NCBI GenBank assembly: GCA_004144175.1
Contig: SEFT01000003.1
Coordinates: 220,501 to 284,500 of the forward strand
Direction of reading: 5' to 3'
From: Sphingobacteriales bacterium
Lineage (GTDB): Bacteria; Bacteroidota; Bacteroidia; Chitinophagales; Chitinophagaceae
Length of the DNA: 64,000 nt
Shown here: piece by piece, positions 1 to 8,509 of the stretch
Position numbering within the stretch: the stretch's first letter is position 1
Layout of the letters: each line of letters starts with the position of its first letter
Translations under genes and position numbers: made by a program
Notes under the pieces: generated by a model
Seen by the model: the letters and a program-made list of their open reading frames with translations, nothing else
Told to the model about the DNA's origin: nothing
Database searches by the model: none

Positions 1-1
1 A

Positions 2-214
2 GGTAGCGTTGATAACGTGCTGCGGTTCACCATTCTGAAAAAACTGGGAGATGTACACCCCATCACTACTGCTTTGGGCATTATGGTGGGCATACCTATA
101 TTCGGTTTTATGGGCTTTATATTCGGTCCGTTGCTGGTATCTTACCTGCTACTGCTGGTTAAGATATATCGCGTTGAGTTTTCGCCGAGAAGCCAGCGGG
201 GTGGAGACTCCTGA
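2..214 (+). CDS. AI-2E family transporter, C-terminal fragment
   Basis: The window opens inside this gene, and the reading frame is open back to base 2, so the GTG at 17 in the ORF track is not the real start. The visible 70 residues contain the typical end of the AI-2E/PerM permease family: a DNVLR segment, then HPITTALGIMVGI, a last membrane helix around GFIFGPLLVSYLLLLV, and a short charged tail. Family members are polytopic inner-membrane proteins that export small molecules or ions; the substrate cannot be inferred here. It converges on nadD with three bases between the stop codons, and I see no terminator between them. Confidence 0.8.
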   Translation, partial: GSVDNVLRFTILKKLGDVHPITTALGIMVGIPIFGFMGFIFGPLLVSYLLLLVKIYRVEFSPRSQRGGDS

Positions 215-217
215 TAG

Positions 218-787
218 TTATTTATAATAACCGTTATCGGCTATGTAGCCTGCAACTTTCTCCGGAACAATGTATCTTATAGAGTTTCCGGCTTTTATTT
301 GTTTCCTTATATAAGTCGACGATATTTCCAGCAGTGGAGCGTCCAATATCTGCACGCGCGCATTGTATGTTTCCCTTACTTCGAACCCCGGCCTGTTGTA
401 CACAATAATAGGGTATTTGCTTACCAGTGTTTCAAAGTTTTTCCAGCGGTGTATGTTCTGGAAGCTATCTGCACCCATTATAATTGAGAACTGCTCTAAC
501 GGGAACTTTTCAGTTAGGTAAGTAAGCGTATCAATTGTATAGGATGGCTTCGGCATATGGAATTCCACATTACTGGCGCGGAACTTAGCATTATCGCCGA
601 TTGCAAGTTCTACCAGGTGCAGGCGGTCGTATTCATTCAGCAGCGAGTGGGAATCCTTTAGCGGGTTATGTGGCGACACCACGAACCAAAGCTTATCTAT
701 CTCCGAATTTTCTACTATATGGTTGGCTACTATAAGATGCCCGATGTGAATAGGATTAAAGCTGCCGAAATACAACCCGATATGCAT
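218..787 (-). CDS. nadD: Nicotinate-nucleotide adenylyltransferase
   Basis: NadD transfers AMP from ATP to nicotinate mononucleotide, giving deamido-NAD in cytosolic NAD synthesis. The 189-residue protein has the nucleotidyltransferase signature GSFNPIHIGH at residues 8-17, whose HIGH part binds ATP phosphates, and the second motif ISSTYIR at about 155-161. The length is normal for the family. The ATG at 787 lies five bases after a TAGTTTTG promoter-like element, so the mRNA may have almost no leader. feoA lies upstream on the same strand with a 50-base gap. Confidence 0.95.
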   Translation of the reverse strand: MHIGLYFGSFNPIHIGHLIVANHIVENSEIDKLWFVVSPHNPLKDSHSLLNEYDRLHLVELAIGDNAKFRASNVEFHMPKPSYTIDTLTYLTEKFPLEQFSIIMGADSFQNIHRWKNFETLVSKYPIIVYNRPGFEVRETYNARVQILDAPLLEISSTYIRKQIKAGNSIRYIVPEKVAGYIADNGYYK

Positions 788-792
788 ACAGG

Positions 793-800
793 CAAAACTA
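793..800 (-). promoter_or_regulatory. Candidate -7 element of nadD
   Basis: TAGTTTTG on the minus strand fits the Bacteroidota -7 consensus TAnnTTTG and ends five bases before the nadD ATG. No convincing TTTG -33 element sits at the right distance, so the assignment is tentative. Confidence 0.4.
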
Positions 801-837
801 GTAAAAACAGGGGAAAGCAGCAGTAGCTGCTATAAAG

Positions 838-1083
838 CTATTCTACCTCTACCAATATGCTCTGGGCATCGCGTTTGCGGATGCTGAGGTAGTAGCCCGC
901 AATCTGTATGGCCATCGGATCGCCCATTGGGGCTATCATTTCTATCCATACAGGCTCGCCGGGTATGCAGCCCATCTCCATAAGTGTAAGCTGAAAATCA
1001 CTTTGCTCGTGCTGTTTGATGACCGCACGCTTACCCGTAGGTAACTCTGACAACCTCAAATACTTATCCTGCGACAGCTTCAT
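838..1083 (-). CDS. feoA: FeoA-domain protein
   Basis: This small protein of 81 residues from the chosen start consists of one FeoA (SH3-like) domain, recognisable from LSELPTGKRAVI, LMEMGCIPGEPVWIE, PMGDPMAIQIAGY and the final LSIRKRDAQSILVE. FeoA domains act in the cytosol with the ferrous iron permease FeoB, or as domains of metal regulators. No feoB is next to it here, so a role in iron uptake is family knowledge rather than context. I chose the ATG at 1083 (MKLSQD) over the longer ORF at 1116 because a full TTTG-N21-TATATTTG promoter ends five bases upstream of it and would lie inside the longer version. Confidence 0.85.
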   Translation of the reverse strand: MKLSQDKYLRLSELPTGKRAVIKQHEQSDFQLTLMEMGCIPGEPVWIEMIAPMGDPMAIQIAGYYLSIRKRDAQSILVEVE

Positions 1084-1088
1084 TATCA

Positions 1089-1121
1089 CAAATATACGCC
1101 TGCCATACAGGTACACCCAAA
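1089..1121 (-). promoter_or_regulatory. Promoter of feoA
   Basis: On the minus strand TTTG (1121-1118) is followed after 21 bases by TATATTTG (1096-1089), matching the Bacteroidota consensus TTTG-N-TAnnTTTG. It ends five bases before the feoA ATG, which predicts a leaderless or near-leaderless transcript. Confidence 0.6.
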
Positions 1122-1159
1122 AAATGTTACGACCTTAGCAAAAATTTCTGATTTCTGTG

Positions 1160-1591
1160 ATGCCAGCAAAATTTCATGAACTGGAGGTAAATGCCCGGCT
1201 GAAAGACCGCCGAAAGTTGTCGGCCTTCCTAGACGAACTGGTGCACCACCACCTGGAGGATATTAAAAAGATAAGCCTTACCTATATTTTTTGCAGCGAC
1301 GAGCACTTGCTTCAGATCAACAAAGAGTTTCTGAAACACAATACATATACAGATATTGTGACTTTTGACCTGAGCGAAACAGGGCAAGACCTGACCGGCG
1401 AAATGTACATTAGTACCGACCGCATTACCGAAAATGCGGAAAAGTTTGGGGTGCCGTATCTGCAAGAGCTACACCGCGTAATATTTCATGGGGCCTTGCA
1501 CCTCTGTGGCTTTGGCGATAAAAAAGAAGCCGACAAGCAAGAGATGAGAAAACAGGAAGACAAGTGTCTGAAACAATATTTTAAAGACTAG
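1160..1591 (+). CDS. ybeY: Endoribonuclease YbeY (rRNA maturation factor)
   Basis: YbeY is a metal-dependent RNase involved in 16S rRNA 3'-end maturation and ribosome quality control. The 143-residue protein shows the family motif HGALHLCGFGD at residues 110-120, where the usual form is HGxLHLxGYDH. The first two zinc-binding histidines (110, 114) are present and the third position is Asp120. TDIVTFDLSE around residue 75 is also typical. The ORF track starts at a GTG one codon earlier; the ATG at 1160 is preferred. The pseudouridine synthase follows after four bases, so the two are probably co-transcribed. Confidence 0.92.
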   Translation: MPAKFHELEVNARLKDRRKLSAFLDELVHHHLEDIKKISLTYIFCSDEHLLQINKEFLKHNTYTDIVTFDLSETGQDLTGEMYISTDRITENAEKFGVPYLQELHRVIFHGALHLCGFGDKKEADKQEMRKQEDKCLKQYFKD

Positions 1592-1595
1592 AAGA

Positions 1596-2318
1596 ATGCA
1601 ACTGGATATATTATACGAAGACAACGACCTTATAATAGTAAACAAGCCTGCCGGAGTGCTGGTAATACCCGACAGGTTCAATAGCGATCTGCCATCGCTC
1701 AACAAGCTACTGGAAGCAAAACTGAAACAGCAGATATGGGTAGTACATCGCTTAGATCGTGATACCAGTGGTGTTATCTGCTTTGCCAAAAGCGAGGCAA
1801 GTCACAAATATCTATCTGCCCTGTTCCAGGAACATAATATTGGTAAATATTACTTCGGCATCGTTAATGGCAGGGTAATACCTGAAGAAGGACGGATAGA
1901 AAAACCAATAGCCGAGCACCCCGCCGTGAAGGGAAAAATGACCGTCGCTAAAAAGGGCAAGGCCTCCATTACCGACTACAAGGTGATAAAACAATGGCCT
2001 TTGTATTCGCTGGTGCAGTTCCAGATACATACAGGGCGCACGCACCAGATACGAGTACATATACAATCGATAGGCCATTCTATTATATGCGATGAGCTTT
2101 ATGGTGACGGCAAGCCGTTCCTTTTGTCCGGCATTAAGAAGAAGTTCCGTCTGTCGGATAATGACGAATCGGAAAGACCATTGCTGAGCCGACTGGCACT
2201 ACATGCCTCGAGGCTGGAGTTTAAAAAGGAAGACGGAACGGAGGTGGCGGTAGAAGCACCGCTGCCCAAGGATATGTCGGCCACTATAAAGCAGCTCGAT
2301 AAATGGGCCGGCGCTTAG
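1596..2318 (+). CDS. RluA-family pseudouridine synthase
   Basis: Enzymes of this family convert specific uridines in 23S rRNA or tRNA to pseudouridine. The catalytic motif HRLDRDTSG is at residues 51-59 with the nucleophile Asp54, and the RNA-binding GRTHQIRVHIQSIGH segment is intact. At 240 residues it has the catalytic domain only, without the N-terminal S4 domain of RluC/RluD, and resembles RluA-type short forms. Which uridine it modifies cannot be told from sequence alone. It lies four bases downstream of ybeY, so both likely serve ribosome maturation from one transcript. Confidence 0.9.
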   Translation: MQLDILYEDNDLIIVNKPAGVLVIPDRFNSDLPSLNKLLEAKLKQQIWVVHRLDRDTSGVICFAKSEASHKYLSALFQEHNIGKYYFGIVNGRVIPEEGRIEKPIAEHPAVKGKMTVAKKGKASITDYKVIKQWPLYSLVQFQIHTGRTHQIRVHIQSIGHSIICDELYGDGKPFLLSGIKKKFRLSDNDESERPLLSRLALHASRLEFKKEDGTEVAVEAPLPKDMSATIKQLDKWAGA

Positions 2319-2321
2319 TTT

Positions 2322-2352
2322 TTTGCATAGCTGTACCAACTTAGTACTTTTG
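2322..2352 (+). promoter_or_regulatory. Promoter of gldC
   Basis: TTTG (2322-2325), a 19-base spacer and TACTTTTG (2345-2352) match the Bacteroidota promoter consensus exactly. The gldC ATG follows 20 bases later. Confidence 0.65.
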
Positions 2353-2372
2353 CCGTCAACACAACAACAGAC

Positions 2373-2729
2373 ATGAGCCAAAAATCAAATATCAATATCC
2401 AGATAGAACTGGACGAAGAAAAGATGCCGGAGATAATAGAGTGGAATGCACCCGATGGTGGCGTTGACGGCATGCAAAAAGCCAAAGGCATGTTGCTGGG
2501 CCTTTGGGATGGTGAAGAAAAATCGGCACTGCGCATAGACCTCTGGACCAAAAAGATGATGGTAGACGAAATGAACGATTTCTTTTACCAAACCTTCCTC
2601 GGCATGGCCGACACGTACCTGCGCGCCACCCGCAACCAGGAACTGGCTACAGAGCTGAAAGAATTCGGAAAAAGCTTTCACAAGAAAGCCAGCGCTGCGC
2701 TTGAGAAAGAGAACAACCAAGGTAATTAA
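2373..2729 (+). CDS. gldC: Gliding motility protein GldC
   Basis: The 118-residue protein matches the GldC family along its whole length: an N-terminal beta-strand region with ELDEEKMPEIIEWNAPDGG, then KAKGMLLGLWD, the signature ALRIDLWTKKMMVDEMNDFFYQT, and a helical C-terminus. There is no signal peptide, so it is cytosolic or peripheral. GldC accompanies the gliding/type IX secretion apparatus of Bacteroidota, but its biochemical role is poorly defined and it occurs in non-gliding species too. It has its own promoter and is followed by yqeY after 33 bases. Confidence 0.9.
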   Translation: MSQKSNINIQIELDEEKMPEIIEWNAPDGGVDGMQKAKGMLLGLWDGEEKSALRIDLWTKKMMVDEMNDFFYQTFLGMADTYLRATRNQELATELKEFGKSFHKKASAALEKENNQGN

Positions 2730-2762
2730 TCCATTAATTGAATAGATAAATACAAGCCAATT

Positions 2763-3221
2763 ATGTCTTTGGAACAGAAAGTAATGGAAGATATGAAAAC
2801 GGCCATGCGCGCAAAGGATGAAGCCGGGCTACGTACGCTACGCGCTATAAAAGCTGCAATACTCATCGAAAAAACTTCGGGCAATGGTAGTGATGCCATG
2901 AGCGAGGCTGATGAGACAAAAATGCTGCAAAAAATGGCCAAGCAGCGTCGCGACTCGCTGGAGATATTCCAGCAGCAGAACCGCGAAGACCTGGCTGTAA
3001 AAGAAAGAGAAGAGCTGGAGATCATCGAGCGCTTCCTGCCCAAGCAGCTTTCTACCGAAGAGCTTCAGACTGAGCTGAAAGCAATCATTGCGCAAGCAGG
3101 CGCTACATCGCCGGCTGATATGGGCAAGGTTATGGGTATGGCATCGAAGCAACTGGCCGGCAAGGCAGACGGCAGAGCTATTTCTGAGAACGTAAAACAA
3201 CTGCTGGCACAAGGTGCCTGA
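2763..3221 (+). CDS. yqeY: GatB/YqeY domain-containing protein
   Basis: The 152-residue protein consists of a single YqeY domain: helical, with MKTAMRAKDEAGLRTLRAIKAAI near the N-terminus, ERFLPKQLS in the middle and a C-terminal segment ADMGKVMGMASKQLAGKADGRAIS. The latter resembles the tRNA-binding tail of the GatB amidotransferase subunit. A role in tRNA-dependent amidation is proposed for the family but not proven. Its stop codon is two bases before the cvpA start, so the two are co-transcribed. In many Bacteroidota a yqeY gene follows ftsZ; here it is instead near gldC. Confidence 0.9.
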   Translation: MSLEQKVMEDMKTAMRAKDEAGLRTLRAIKAAILIEKTSGNGSDAMSEADETKMLQKMAKQRRDSLEIFQQQNREDLAVKEREELEIIERFLPKQLSTEELQTELKAIIAQAGATSPADMGKVMGMASKQLAGKADGRAISENVKQLLAQGA

Positions 3222-3223
3222 TT

Positions 3224-3781
3224 ATGGTGCTGGATGTCATTGGCATATCACTTATAATTCTGTTTTTTATACGCGGCTACATAAAGGGTTTCATAGTAGC
3301 CGCTTTTTCTGTGCTGGCAATATTGCTGGGCATCGTTATATCGCTTAAGCTGTCTGAAAAGCTGGCTATGTACCTGCTGGAGCAGGATATTATTTCTTCA
3401 GGATGGGCGCCGGTGCTCAGCTATGTTGTGCTATTCATTTCTGTTATCCTACTGGTAAACCTTGTAGCTAAGTTAATAGAGAAATCGCTACAGGCAGTTA
3501 TGCTGGGCTGGGCCAACAGGGCAATCGGTGGGTTATTGTACACATTCCTCGCTGCTGTATTATGGAGTTCGTTATTGTGGCTGGGCAACAGACTAAATGT
3601 AATAAAGCCTGAAACCATCGCTGCATCCAAGACATACACTTATATCGAGCCCGTCGCTCCATGGTTTTTCGATAAAGTGGGCGTATTGTGGCCCATGGCC
3701 AAGGATGTTTTCGGCGATCTTGAGGTATTCTTCTCTGATGTGAATCAAAACCTATCCGAGGATGTGGATACTGATAGATAA
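3224..3781 (+). CDS. CvpA family membrane protein
   Basis: The 185-residue protein has about four hydrophobic helices: near 1-30 (VIGISLIILFF and VAAFSVLAILLG), 60-80 (SYVVLFISVILLV) and 95-120 (IGGLLYTFLAAVLWSSLLW). The FIRGYIKGF turn after the first helix is typical of the CvpA family. E. coli CvpA is needed for colicin V production and for purF expression and bile resistance; the molecular role is unclear. The last 20 bases overlap the start of the downstream glutamine amidotransferase in another frame, which suggests translational coupling. Confidence 0.88.
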   Translation: MVLDVIGISLIILFFIRGYIKGFIVAAFSVLAILLGIVISLKLSEKLAMYLLEQDIISSGWAPVLSYVVLFISVILLVNLVAKLIEKSLQAVMLGWANRAIGGLLYTFLAAVLWSSLLWLGNRLNVIKPETIAASKTYTYIEPVAPWFFDKVGVLWPMAKDVFGDLEVFFSDVNQNLSEDVDTDR

Positions 3782-4325
3782 TTACGATTCCTTTACCTAT
3801 ATATTGCACCACTACCTGCTGCAAACAGGCCACGAATGCACAGTTTATCGTAACGACGAGCTAACGCTGCAGGAGCTTATTGCACTACAGCCCGAGCGCC
3901 TCATTATCTCCCCCGGCCCCGAAACACCGCTACAGGCAGGTATTTGCATAGATGCAATTGCTCACTTTCACGACAAGATTCCCATTTTAGGCATCTGTCT
4001 CGGGCACCAAGCACTCGGCATGTACTTCGGCGCAAAATTGATACACGCTCCCTACCCGATGCATGGCAAAACCAGCAATGTGACGCATAATGGTCATCCG
4101 CTTTTTAAGGATATCCCTACTAAGTTTCAAGTGATGAGGTATCACTCGCTGGCCGTAGAAGACTTCGGCAATACAGGACTCATATCTCTGGCTATTGCGG
4201 ATGACAATACCGTCATGGCATTGGCGCACGAGAAGCACCTTGTTATTGGTATTCAGTACCACCCCGAGTCTATTGGTAGCCATTATGGTTTGCAGATATT
4301 GCAAAACTGGGCGGGTATGTATTAA
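3762..4325 (+). CDS. pabA: Anthranilate/para-aminobenzoate synthase glutamine amidotransferase subunit
   Basis: This class I glutamine amidotransferase hydrolyses glutamine and channels ammonia to a chorismate-using partner (TrpE or PabB). The nucleophile is Cys79 in GICLGHQ, and the His167/Glu169 pair is in the terminal YHPES motif. IDNYDSFTYIL at 5-15 is the usual family start. At 187 residues it is a standalone subunit. No trpE, pabB or other trp genes are nearby, so it probably serves folate synthesis, but TrpG versus PabA cannot be decided and amphibolic use is possible. The ATG lies inside the end of cvpA. Confidence 0.85.
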   Translation: MWILIDNYDSFTYILHHYLLQTGHECTVYRNDELTLQELIALQPERLIISPGPETPLQAGICIDAIAHFHDKIPILGICLGHQALGMYFGAKLIHAPYPMHGKTSNVTHNGHPLFKDIPTKFQVMRYHSLAVEDFGNTGLISLAIADDNTVMALAHEKHLVIGIQYHPESIGSHYGLQILQNWAGMY

Positions 4326-4328
4326 GCG

Positions 4329-5084
4329 TTACCACTTCCAGCTAATTGCGCCATGTGTATACCTGGTAAACATGCCATTTTCTTGTTGTACTTCTAATTG
4401 TCCATTGGATAACGCCTGTATGATGGTCGCCCCCCAAACGGAAGTACCATCTGTAAACAGTTGTTTTTCAGACCTCCGGTACAAGTTTTCGTTATAATCT
4501 TTCATGATATCGCTGACTGACGTGGCACTGTACACCTTTTCTAATATAGCAGCTCTTATTTGCCATCCCAGTTCAACTACGTCGAATAACTTGCCGGTTT
4601 GAAGATATACTGACGTGGCATTAGGCAAATCGGGCGCAAATTGCTCCTGCCTTACGTTCAACCCAAATCCTACTATGCTATATACCCACTCGCTGCCACG
4701 TAACACATTCTCTATCAACACTCCTCCTGCCTTTTTGTCATTCATTATCACGTCGTTAGGCCACTTGATACACACATCTACACTTTCACATAAGTTTTGC
4801 AATACCGCAGCTATGGCGCTCGTCACACATGCATTGTAGGCAAACTGGTCGCTCAAAGCATGTACCGGACTCACCACAATACTCATCAACAGGCTTTGTA
4901 AGGGTATATCATTCCAGTTATTTCCCCTCTGACCTTTACCACTTGTTTGCTCATCAGCTACAATGGTAAGACCTGCTTGTGCCGTATCGGCATCTATCAG
5001 GCGCATGGCATAGTTATTGGTGCTATCTATGGTATCAAGCCGTATTATAGGAGCATCCAAAATGGCTTGTAAGTTTACTGCCAA
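4329..5084 (-). CDS. birA: Biotin--[acetyl-CoA-carboxylase] ligase
   Basis: BirA activates biotin with ATP and attaches it to the biotin carrier protein of acetyl-CoA carboxylase. Visible motifs are the start of the catalytic domain (LDTIDSTNNYAM), the biotinyl-AMP loop variant GKGQRGNNW and the conserved KWPNDV followed by KKAGGVLIEN. At 251 residues it lacks the N-terminal helix-turn-helix of the E. coli repressor, so it is the enzyme only. The start is a TTG at 5084: an in-frame TAA lies two codons upstream and the next Met falls inside the catalytic domain. It converges on pabA with three bases between the genes. Confidence 0.93.
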   Translation of the reverse strand: MAVNLQAILDAPIIRLDTIDSTNNYAMRLIDADTAQAGLTIVADEQTSGKGQRGNNWNDIPLQSLLMSIVVSPVHALSDQFAYNACVTSAIAAVLQNLCESVDVCIKWPNDVIMNDKKAGGVLIENVLRGSEWVYSIVGFGLNVRQEQFAPDLPNATSVYLQTGKLFDVVELGWQIRAAILEKVYSATSVSDIMKDYNENLYRRSEKQLFTDGTSVWGATIIQALSNGQLEVQQENGMFTRYTHGAISWKW

Positions 5085-5099
5085 AGTTTCTTAATTTTG
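5067..5099 (+). promoter_or_regulatory. Candidate promoter of rsfS-ftsH
   Basis: TTG (5067-5069), a 22-base spacer and TAATTTTG (5092-5099) fit the Bacteroidota consensus, about 46 bases upstream of the rsfS start. It overlaps the start of the divergent birA gene. The -33 part is weak. Confidence 0.45.
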
Positions 5100-5145
5100 A
5101 AATATGGCGGTAAAGATATTACCAACTTAAACAGATATACAGCAT

Positions 5146-5544
5146 TTGGAGAAAATAATAACAGCACTGCAAGGAAGAAAAAAAGCGAATACGCGCCTTA
5201 CCCGCAATAGCAAACTTTTCAAATCTATACTGAAATCAATCAAAGACAAGAAGGGTGAAGAGATCGTTTCGCTTGATCTAAAAAAAATAGATGAAGCGGT
5301 TGCAGATTTTTTTGTGGTTTGCCAGGCAAACTCTAACATTCAGATAAAGGCAATTGCAGACTTTATTGAAGAGACTGTTTGGAATGAATGTGAAGAAAAG
5401 CCGTATCATGTAGAATATGGCAAGGATTGGACATTAATAGATTTCGTAAATATAGTTGTACACGTCTTCCAGAGTGAGCAACGTAAGTTTTATGATCTGG
5501 AAGGTTTGTGGGAAGATGCTGAGCGGATGGAGCATAAAGATTAA
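5146..5544 (+). CDS. rsfS: Ribosomal silencing factor RsfS
   Basis: RsfS (Iojap/DUF143 family) binds ribosomal protein L14 and blocks subunit joining in starved cells. The domain is clear from IVSLDLKKIDEAVADFFVVCQANS, IADFIEETVWNE and the C-terminal GKDWTLIDFVNIVVHVF followed by FYDLEGLWEDAE. The 132-residue length is usual. The reading frame has a stop at 5128-5130 and no ATG before the domain, so the TTG at 5146 is taken as start. ftsH follows after 39 bases on the same strand, an association common in Bacteroidota. Confidence 0.92.
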   Translation: MEKIITALQGRKKANTRLTRNSKLFKSILKSIKDKKGEEIVSLDLKKIDEAVADFFVVCQANSNIQIKAIADFIEETVWNECEEKPYHVEYGKDWTLIDFVNIVVHVFQSEQRKFYDLEGLWEDAERMEHKD

Positions 5545-5583
5545 ATCTCAGTTTAATAGACCAAAACGATTTTCAAAAGACAA

Positions 5584-7557
5584 ATGGAAGATAACAAACA
5601 ACGTTCCGGATCAGGAAATGAACGGACACCAAGAAAAGGCCCTAAATTCAATATATACTGGATATATGGCATTATGCTACTGCTGCTGATAGGCTTGCAG
5701 TTCTTTACCCCCGGCTTTAGCAGCAATGCAAAAAGCATCAGCTTCCAGGATTTTAAACGCCAGTACCTTGAAAAAGGGGTGGTGGAAAGACTGGTAGTTG
5801 TAAATAAGAGCGAAGTTGAAGTATACGCTAAGAACACACCCGCTGCTAGTAGTAAGGTGCCATTTTCTAAAAGCGAGAAATCGCCTGTGGTAACTTTCCG
5901 CATTGGCTCTGTAGAACAATTTGAACAGAACCTGCGCGACGCACAGGCAGCAGTACCCGAAGCACAGCAAGTAAGCGTTATATACGAAGACCGCGGCGAT
6001 TTTCTGAATGGCTTACTACAGTCGTTCCTGTTACCTGCTATTCTGCTTGTAGCTATGTGGTTCTTCATTATGCGCAAGATGGGGGGCGGTGCATCTGGCG
6101 GTGGTGCCGGTGGTATATTCAACATTGGCAAATCAAAAGCTCAGCTTTTCGAGAAAGGTACACGCGTAAATATCACATTCAACGATGTAGCTGGCCTCGA
6201 CGAAGCTAAAGTGGAAGTGATGGAGATCGTTGACTTCCTAAAGAACCCTAAGAAATATACTTCGCTTGGTGGTAAGATACCTAAAGGAGCACTGCTTGTA
6301 GGCCCTCCAGGTACAGGTAAAACCCTGCTTGCCAAGGCTGTAGCAGGCGAGGCTCAAGTTCCCTTTTTCTCTATGTCAGGTTCCGACTTTGTGGAGCTGT
6401 TCGTAGGTGTGGGTGCAAGCCGCGTACGTGACCTCTTCAAGCAAGCACGCGAGAAAGCGCCTTGTATTGTATTTATCGATGAGATAGATGCAATTGGCCG
6501 TGCCCGTGGTAAGAACGTGGTGATGAGCAACGACGAGCGCGAGAATACATTGAACCAACTACTGGTTGAAATGGATGGCTTTAGCGGCGATACAGGTATC
6601 ATTGTACTGGCAGCTACCAACCGCCCCGACGTATTGGATACAGCCTTACTCCGCCCGGGCCGTTTTGACAGGCAGATATCTATTGATGTTCCGGATGTGA
6701 AAGGCCGTCAGAAGATATTTGAGGTGCATCTGAAACCAATTAAGAAATCAGCAAATCTTGACATCTTAAAGCTGGCTACGCAAACACCTGGTTTTGCCGG
6801 TGCTGATATAGCCAATATTTGCAACGAAGCTGCACTGATAGCTGCACGCCAAGGCAAAACTGAAGTGGACATGTCTGACTTCAACGACGCCATTGACCGT
6901 GTAATAGGTGGCCTTGAGAAAAAGAACAAGATCATTTCTCCGGATGAGAAGAAAGTAATTGCATACCATGAAGCGGGCCACGCAGTTTGCGGCTGGTTCC
7001 TGGAGCATGCGCATCCACTTATCAAGGTATCGATCGTACCGCGTGGTGTTGCAGCGTTGGGTTATGCGCAGTATCTGCCCAAAGAGCAGTATCTGTATAC
7101 TACTCAGCAGATGAACGACCAGATGGTTGCGCTATTTGGTGGTCGTGCTGCTGAAGAGCTGATATTCGGACAGATATCTACCGGAGCCCAGAACGACCTG
7201 GAGCGTATTACCAAAATGTCTTATTCTATGGTAAGTATTTACGGTATGAATGCTAAGGTTGGTAACATTTCTTACTACGATGGCCAGCAAGAGTACGCTT
7301 CCAGCAAACCGTATTCTGAAGAAACAGCCAAGCTGATAGATGAAGAAGTTCGCGCGTTGATTGCAGAGCAATATGTTCGTACTAAAGAATTACTAAGCCA
7401 GCACATGCATCATCTGAAGGCACTGGCCGAAGAACTGCTGAAGAAAGAAGTGCTATATAAAGATGACCTGGAGCGCCTGATCGGTAAACGTCCATATGAG
7501 GACATGACTCCAAATGAAGGGATCCCACCAGTTGGCGGCAGCATTGTAAATGCGTAA
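5584..7557 (+). CDS. ftsH: ATP-dependent zinc metalloprotease FtsH
   Basis: FtsH is the hexameric membrane-bound AAA+ protease that extracts and degrades unassembled membrane proteins and some cytosolic regulators. The 657-residue protein has a first transmembrane helix at about 24-44, a periplasmic domain, and a second helix at about 143-167 followed by a Gly-rich linker. Walker A GPPGTGKT is at 240-247, Walker B is FIDEIDAIG, the second region of homology is [19 protein letters not shown], and the zinc site HEAGH is at 462-466. All catalytic features are intact. It is downstream of rsfS and ends in a strong terminator. Confidence 0.97.
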   Translation: MEDNKQRSGSGNERTPRKGPKFNIYWIYGIMLLLLIGLQFFTPGFSSNAKSISFQDFKRQYLEKGVVERLVVVNKSEVEVYAKNTPAASSKVPFSKSEKSPVVTFRIGSVEQFEQNLRDAQAAVPEAQQVSVIYEDRGDFLNGLLQSFLLPAILLVAMWFFIMRKMGGGASGGGAGGIFNIGKSKAQLFEKGTRVNITFNDVAGLDEAKVEVMEIVDFLKNPKKYTSLGGKIPKGALLVGPPGTGKTLLAKAVAGEAQVPFFSMSGSDFVELFVGVGASRVRDLFKQAREKAPCIVFIDEIDAIGRARGKNVVMSNDERENTLNQLLVEMDGFSGDTGIIVLAATNRPDVLDTALLRPGRFDRQISIDVPDVKGRQKIFEVHLKPIKKSANLDILKLATQTPGFAGADIANICNEAALIAARQGKTEVDMSDFNDAIDRVIGGLEKKNKIISPDEKKVIAYHEAGHAVCGWFLEHAHPLIKVSIVPRGVAALGYAQYLPKEQYLYTTQQMNDQMVALFGGRAAEELIFGQISTGAQNDLERITKMSYSMVSIYGMNAKVGNISYYDGQQEYASSKPYSEETAKLIDEEVRALIAEQYVRTKELLSQHMHHLKALAEELLKKEVLYKDDLERLIGKRPYEDMTPNEGIPPVGGSIVNA

Positions 7558-7580
7558 ACCACAGTAAAATAAATAAGAAG

Positions 7581-7609
7581 AAGCGATGGCTGATAACCAT
7601 CGCTTTTTT
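7581..7609 (+). terminator. Rho-independent terminator after ftsH
   Basis: Perfect 9-bp stem AAGCGATGG/CCATCGCTT with a 7-base loop, followed by a run of T, 23 bases after the ftsH stop codon. Confidence 0.85.
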
Positions 7610-7616
7610 AATTTTG
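7609..7616 (+). promoter_or_regulatory. Candidate -7 element of the LUD-domain gene
   Basis: TAATTTTG matches TAnnTTTG and begins at the last T of the ftsH terminator, 19 bases before the next ATG. No -33 TTTG is seen at a fitting distance. Confidence 0.35.
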
Positions 7617-7635
7617 ACAACATCATTGTAGCCAT

Positions 7636-8310
7636 ATGGATTCTCGTAGCGACAAATCAAGAAACAATATTCTGGACAAGATCAGAAATAGCTTGAATGA
7701 GCACAAGGTACCCAAACCATTTCCCGAGGTAGACAGTATTCCTACACCTTCGGTATTTGCTAAGCAAGATCTTTCGGCGGAAGAAAACTTTGCTGATGCC
7801 TTCATCAAGTTAGGCGGCAAGTTTATTTTTTGCGAGAACGAGCTGGATTTCCTGGAGAATATTGCTGTTTTATACGACGACCGCAATTGGCAACAGTTAC
7901 TTTGCGCTGAAGAGCATTTGCTTGAGCTTTTTCATCAAAATAAGATGAACGTAGTGCAAACGGCTGATCAGAAAGCCGAAGGAGCTGATGCCTGTATCAC
8001 AGGCTGCGAATTACTCGTCGGCCGTACCGGCTCTATTATCTTTAGCAGTAAGCAGCATTTAGGGCGCACATCGCCAGTATTTTACCCGGTACATATTGTA
8101 GTGGCCTATGCCGGGCAGGTGGTTGATGATCTTGGAGATGGAATAGATGCTATAAAGGGCAAATACAACAATGGCTTGCCATCAATGATAAACCTAAATA
8201 CAGGGCCCAGTCGTACAGCTGATATCGAAAAAACGCTGGTTGTAGGGGTACATGGGCCGGGCGAGGTGCTTTGCTTTTACATCAATAAACCTTATAAAAA
8301 CAAGAGCTGA
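7636..8310 (+). CDS. LUD domain-containing protein (LutC/YkgG family)
   Basis: The 224-residue protein belongs to the LutC/YkgG superfamily. Family marks are EENFADAFIKLGGKFIF near the N-terminus, ADACITGCELLVGRTGSII in the middle and the C-terminal GPSRTADIEKTLVVGVHGPGEV. LutC is one subunit of the LutABC lactate utilisation complex, but no lutA or lutB is adjacent. In Bacteroidota a lone LUD gene next to ftsH is common and its job is unknown. The stop codon lies inside the terminator stem, so transcription appears to end right at the gene. Confidence 0.85.
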   Translation: MDSRSDKSRNNILDKIRNSLNEHKVPKPFPEVDSIPTPSVFAKQDLSAEENFADAFIKLGGKFIFCENELDFLENIAVLYDDRNWQQLLCAEEHLLELFHQNKMNVVQTADQKAEGADACITGCELLVGRTGSIIFSSKQHLGRTSPVFYPVHIVVAYAGQVVDDLGDGIDAIKGKYNNGLPSMINLNTGPSRTADIEKTLVVGVHGPGEVLCFYINKPYKNKS

Positions 8311-8330
8311 TCTATCAAGATCAGCTCTTT
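8303..8330 (+). terminator. Terminator at the end of the LUD gene
   Basis: Perfect 11-bp stem AGAGCTGATCT/AGATCAGCTCT with the loop ATCA, followed by a short T tract. The left arm contains the TGA stop codon. Confidence 0.75.
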
Positions 8331-8466
8331 ATACAAATAGGATTAGGAGGTTTAATACGGGTAGATCAATTGAGGGGTAAATAAGGGCTGACCGTTTTAA
8401 ACGTCTGATACAAAATAACGTTATACCTGCCTACCCCTGTTTAGCCATATCTTGAACGGCCATTCT

Positions 8467-8500
8467 CATTCGACGAAAGTGCGTTTTCGTCCGCCGAATG
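8467..8500. repeat. Imperfect inverted repeat beyond the response regulator gene
   Basis: CATTC-GACGAAA, a 6-base loop, then TTTCGTC and, after four unpaired bases, GAATG. It lies 9 bases beyond the end of the minus-strand regulator gene. No T tract follows on the minus strand, so it may be an RNA 3'-end stabiliser rather than an intrinsic terminator. The rest of 8331-8509 holds nothing I recognise. Confidence 0.4.
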
Positions 8501-8509
8501 GAAATCGAA

